Origin: CAVDAL01 sp963606965
Lineage (GTDB): Bacteria > Actinomycetota > Coriobacteriia > Coriobacteriales > QAMH01
Direction: 5' to 3'
NCBI GenBank assembly: GCA_963606965.1
Contig: CAVDAL010000085.1
Location: 1 to 15,129, forward strand
Length of the DNA stretch: 15,129 nt
The position numbers and the translations under genes were made by a program. Below, in pieces: positions 13,937 through 15,129 of this stretch (positions are counted from its first letter, which is position 1; each line of letters starts with the position of its first letter). The notes under the pieces were generated by a model. The model had not been told where the DNA came from. It worked only from the letters and a program-made list of their open reading frames with translations, and searched no databases.

Positions 13937-15129
13937 ATGGATACGCGCAAGCAAACAAATTACAACAATGGCAAAGATGCCAGCAGCTATAGCTATACCA
14001 GAAGCAGTTCCAGTGGCAGCGGCTACAGCGAGACCAACAGAACTAGCAATTCAGCTGGTACTCAATATAGTTCTCGCTCTGAGCGCGCGCGCCGCGCGGC
14101 ACAGCTGACTCGTCAACAACGCCAAAATGTAAATAGACAAGCATATGCGCAGGAACAAAACAGACGCCGACAAGCTGGCGTGAACGCAGGCACACAAGCT
14201 AGGGCGCGCGGCGGCTCAAACCAAGCAAATAATAATTATCAGCGCAGGCAACAAAACCCTGCAAACAATAGACAAAGCGCTAGTCAATATAGCCGCCGCG
14301 CAGGCTCAAGCCGCGGCGCTTACATATCAAGAAATGTGCAACAATATAACGCGGTCAATTACAGAACGCGCAGCCCAAGGCACAGCCAACGCAGGCGCCG
14401 CGGCTGGAGCGCAAAACGCATTATCGCATTCCTCATCATTGTTGCAATTGTTATTGCAGCAGCAGTATTCTTCATCAAGCCACAATCAGACACTGGCACT
14501 TCAAACAATAGCGCGTCAATATCTTCCTCTTCATCAACAGCTGCTTCAACAGTAACGCAGGAAGGCGACGCACTCCCCACTCCAATCATGGCATCTTGCG
14601 ATGGAATCAAGCTACATTCTGCAGTATCAATGCAAAGCTTGACAGAAATCTTGATTCATAACGCATCATATTCATATGCAAAAAAGTTAAAGACAAAATT
14701 AAAGGAAGCAACAAACACAGAAGTGATGGCAGCTCATGGCACAGGTCGTGTTGCAAGCGAACAGCCCACGGGCAACAAGTGGATGACTGGTGAATTTATC
14801 CGCTGCTATAGAAGCGGCAATGCTGGCCCCAAGCTTAGCGCCATTGACTGCGGCGGAGCTGTTGGCACGACTGTTTATGCGCCAGTCAGTGGCACAGTTG
14901 TTAAAGTCAAAAAGTACAAGCTTTATGACAATGCAGATTATCCAGATTATCAAATTCATATTCAGCCTGAGGGTCGTTCAGATTTAGATGTTGTGCTAAT
15001 TCACTTAACGCATGTTACAGTGAAGGAAGGCGACCATGTTGAAGGCGGCGTTACTCCAATGGCAAAAATCCGCAATGTTTATAAATATATCGGCAATTCA
15101 ATGCAGCTAAAAAGCTACACAGCAAAAGG
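13937..15129 (+). CDS. M23-like (LytM fold) type II membrane protein, partial at the window end
   Basis: The frame from the ATG at 13937 is open to the end of the window (397 codons). Residues 1-155 are low-complexity and rich in Ser, Arg, Gln, Asn and Tyr. A single membrane helix follows (KRIIAFLIIVAIVIAAAVFF, about 159-178), then a Ser/Thr linker and a region resembling the M23 peptidase fold: AIDCGGAVGTTVYAPVSGTV (from 302) and VVLIHLTHVTVKEGDHVEGG. The topology places the domain outside the membrane, in cell-wall remodelling. The first metal ligand of the H-x3-D motif appears to be Leu300 with D304 kept; the HxH motif would lie beyond the window. No Shine-Dalgarno sequence is seen before the ATG; an in-frame GTG at 13928 is an alternative. 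A weak TTAACT lies upstream with no convincing -10. Confidence 0.8.
   Translation, partial: MDTRKQTNYNNGKDASSYSYTRSSSSGSGYSETNRTSNSAGTQYSSRSERARRAAQLTRQQRQNVNRQAYAQEQNRRRQAGVNAGTQARARGGSNQANNNYQRRQQNPANNRQSASQYSRRAGSSRGAYISRNVQQYNAVNYRTRSPRHSQRRRRGWSAKRIIAFLIIVAIVIAAAVFFIKPQSDTGTSNNSASISSSSSTAASTVTQEGDALPTPIMASCDGIKLHSAVSMQSLTEILIHNASYSYAKKLKTKLKEATNTEVMAAHGTGRVASEQPTGNKWMTGEFIRCYRSGNAGPKLSAIDCGGAVGTTVYAPVSGTVVKVKKYKLYDNADYPDYQIHIQPEGRSDLDVVLIHLTHVTVKEGDHVEGGVTPMAKIRNVYKYIGNSMQLKSYTAK

Overview
The window is about 42% G+C by eye and carries roughly a dozen genes on both strands. No rRNA or tRNA gene, insertion sequence or CRISPR array is visible. Two tandem secreted BspA-like proteins (DUF285 repeats), a DHA2 transporter fused to CBS domains, a CopA-type copper pump and a membrane-anchored M23-like protein with an Arg/Gln/Ser-rich cytoplasmic tail suggest a host- or mucosa-associated anaerobe. 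My best guess is a low-GC member of the Coriobacteriia (Atopobiaceae-like); a Bacillota host is not excluded. This assignment rests on gene character only.

Layout. 1-900: a small HD-domain hydrolase on the minus strand, a doubtful short ORF, and an intergenic 33-bp tandem repeat array. 955-2271: an AAA ATPase/DUF4143 protein, bracketed by that array and a second diverged copy of the same repeat block (2305-2429). 2584-2811: a small acidic protein of unknown function with a strong ribosome binding site, followed by a hairpin. 2914-6577: a minus-strand two-gene operon of paralogous BspA-like secreted proteins. Its best promoter has a run of nine G between a perfect -35 and a near-perfect -10, leaving a 15-nt spacer. 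This is the architecture of slipped-strand phase-variable promoters and is the most interesting signal in the window. 6865-7722: a RelB/DinJ-type antitoxin and PIN toxin module with its own promoter and operator-like repeats. 7773-9713: the MFS-CBS fusion transporter on the minus strand, with a perfect inverted repeat just upstream of its start. 10160-11044: a Fic protein with an N-terminal helix-turn-helix, its promoter region flanked by a 9-bp inverted repeat. 11095-13752: a copper P-type ATPase whose last 68 residues are a CopZ-like domain that keeps its own Shine-Dalgarno sequence and ATG, so one reading frame may make both pump and chaperone. 13937 to the end: a partial M23-like, type II membrane protein.

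How the parts fit. The region looks accessory and surface/stress oriented: switchable secreted proteins, an addiction module, drug and copper efflux, and a regulator-like Fic protein. Most genes are single transcription units separated by hairpins. The clear operons are the BspA pair (22-nt gap) and the toxin-antitoxin pair (3-nt gap).
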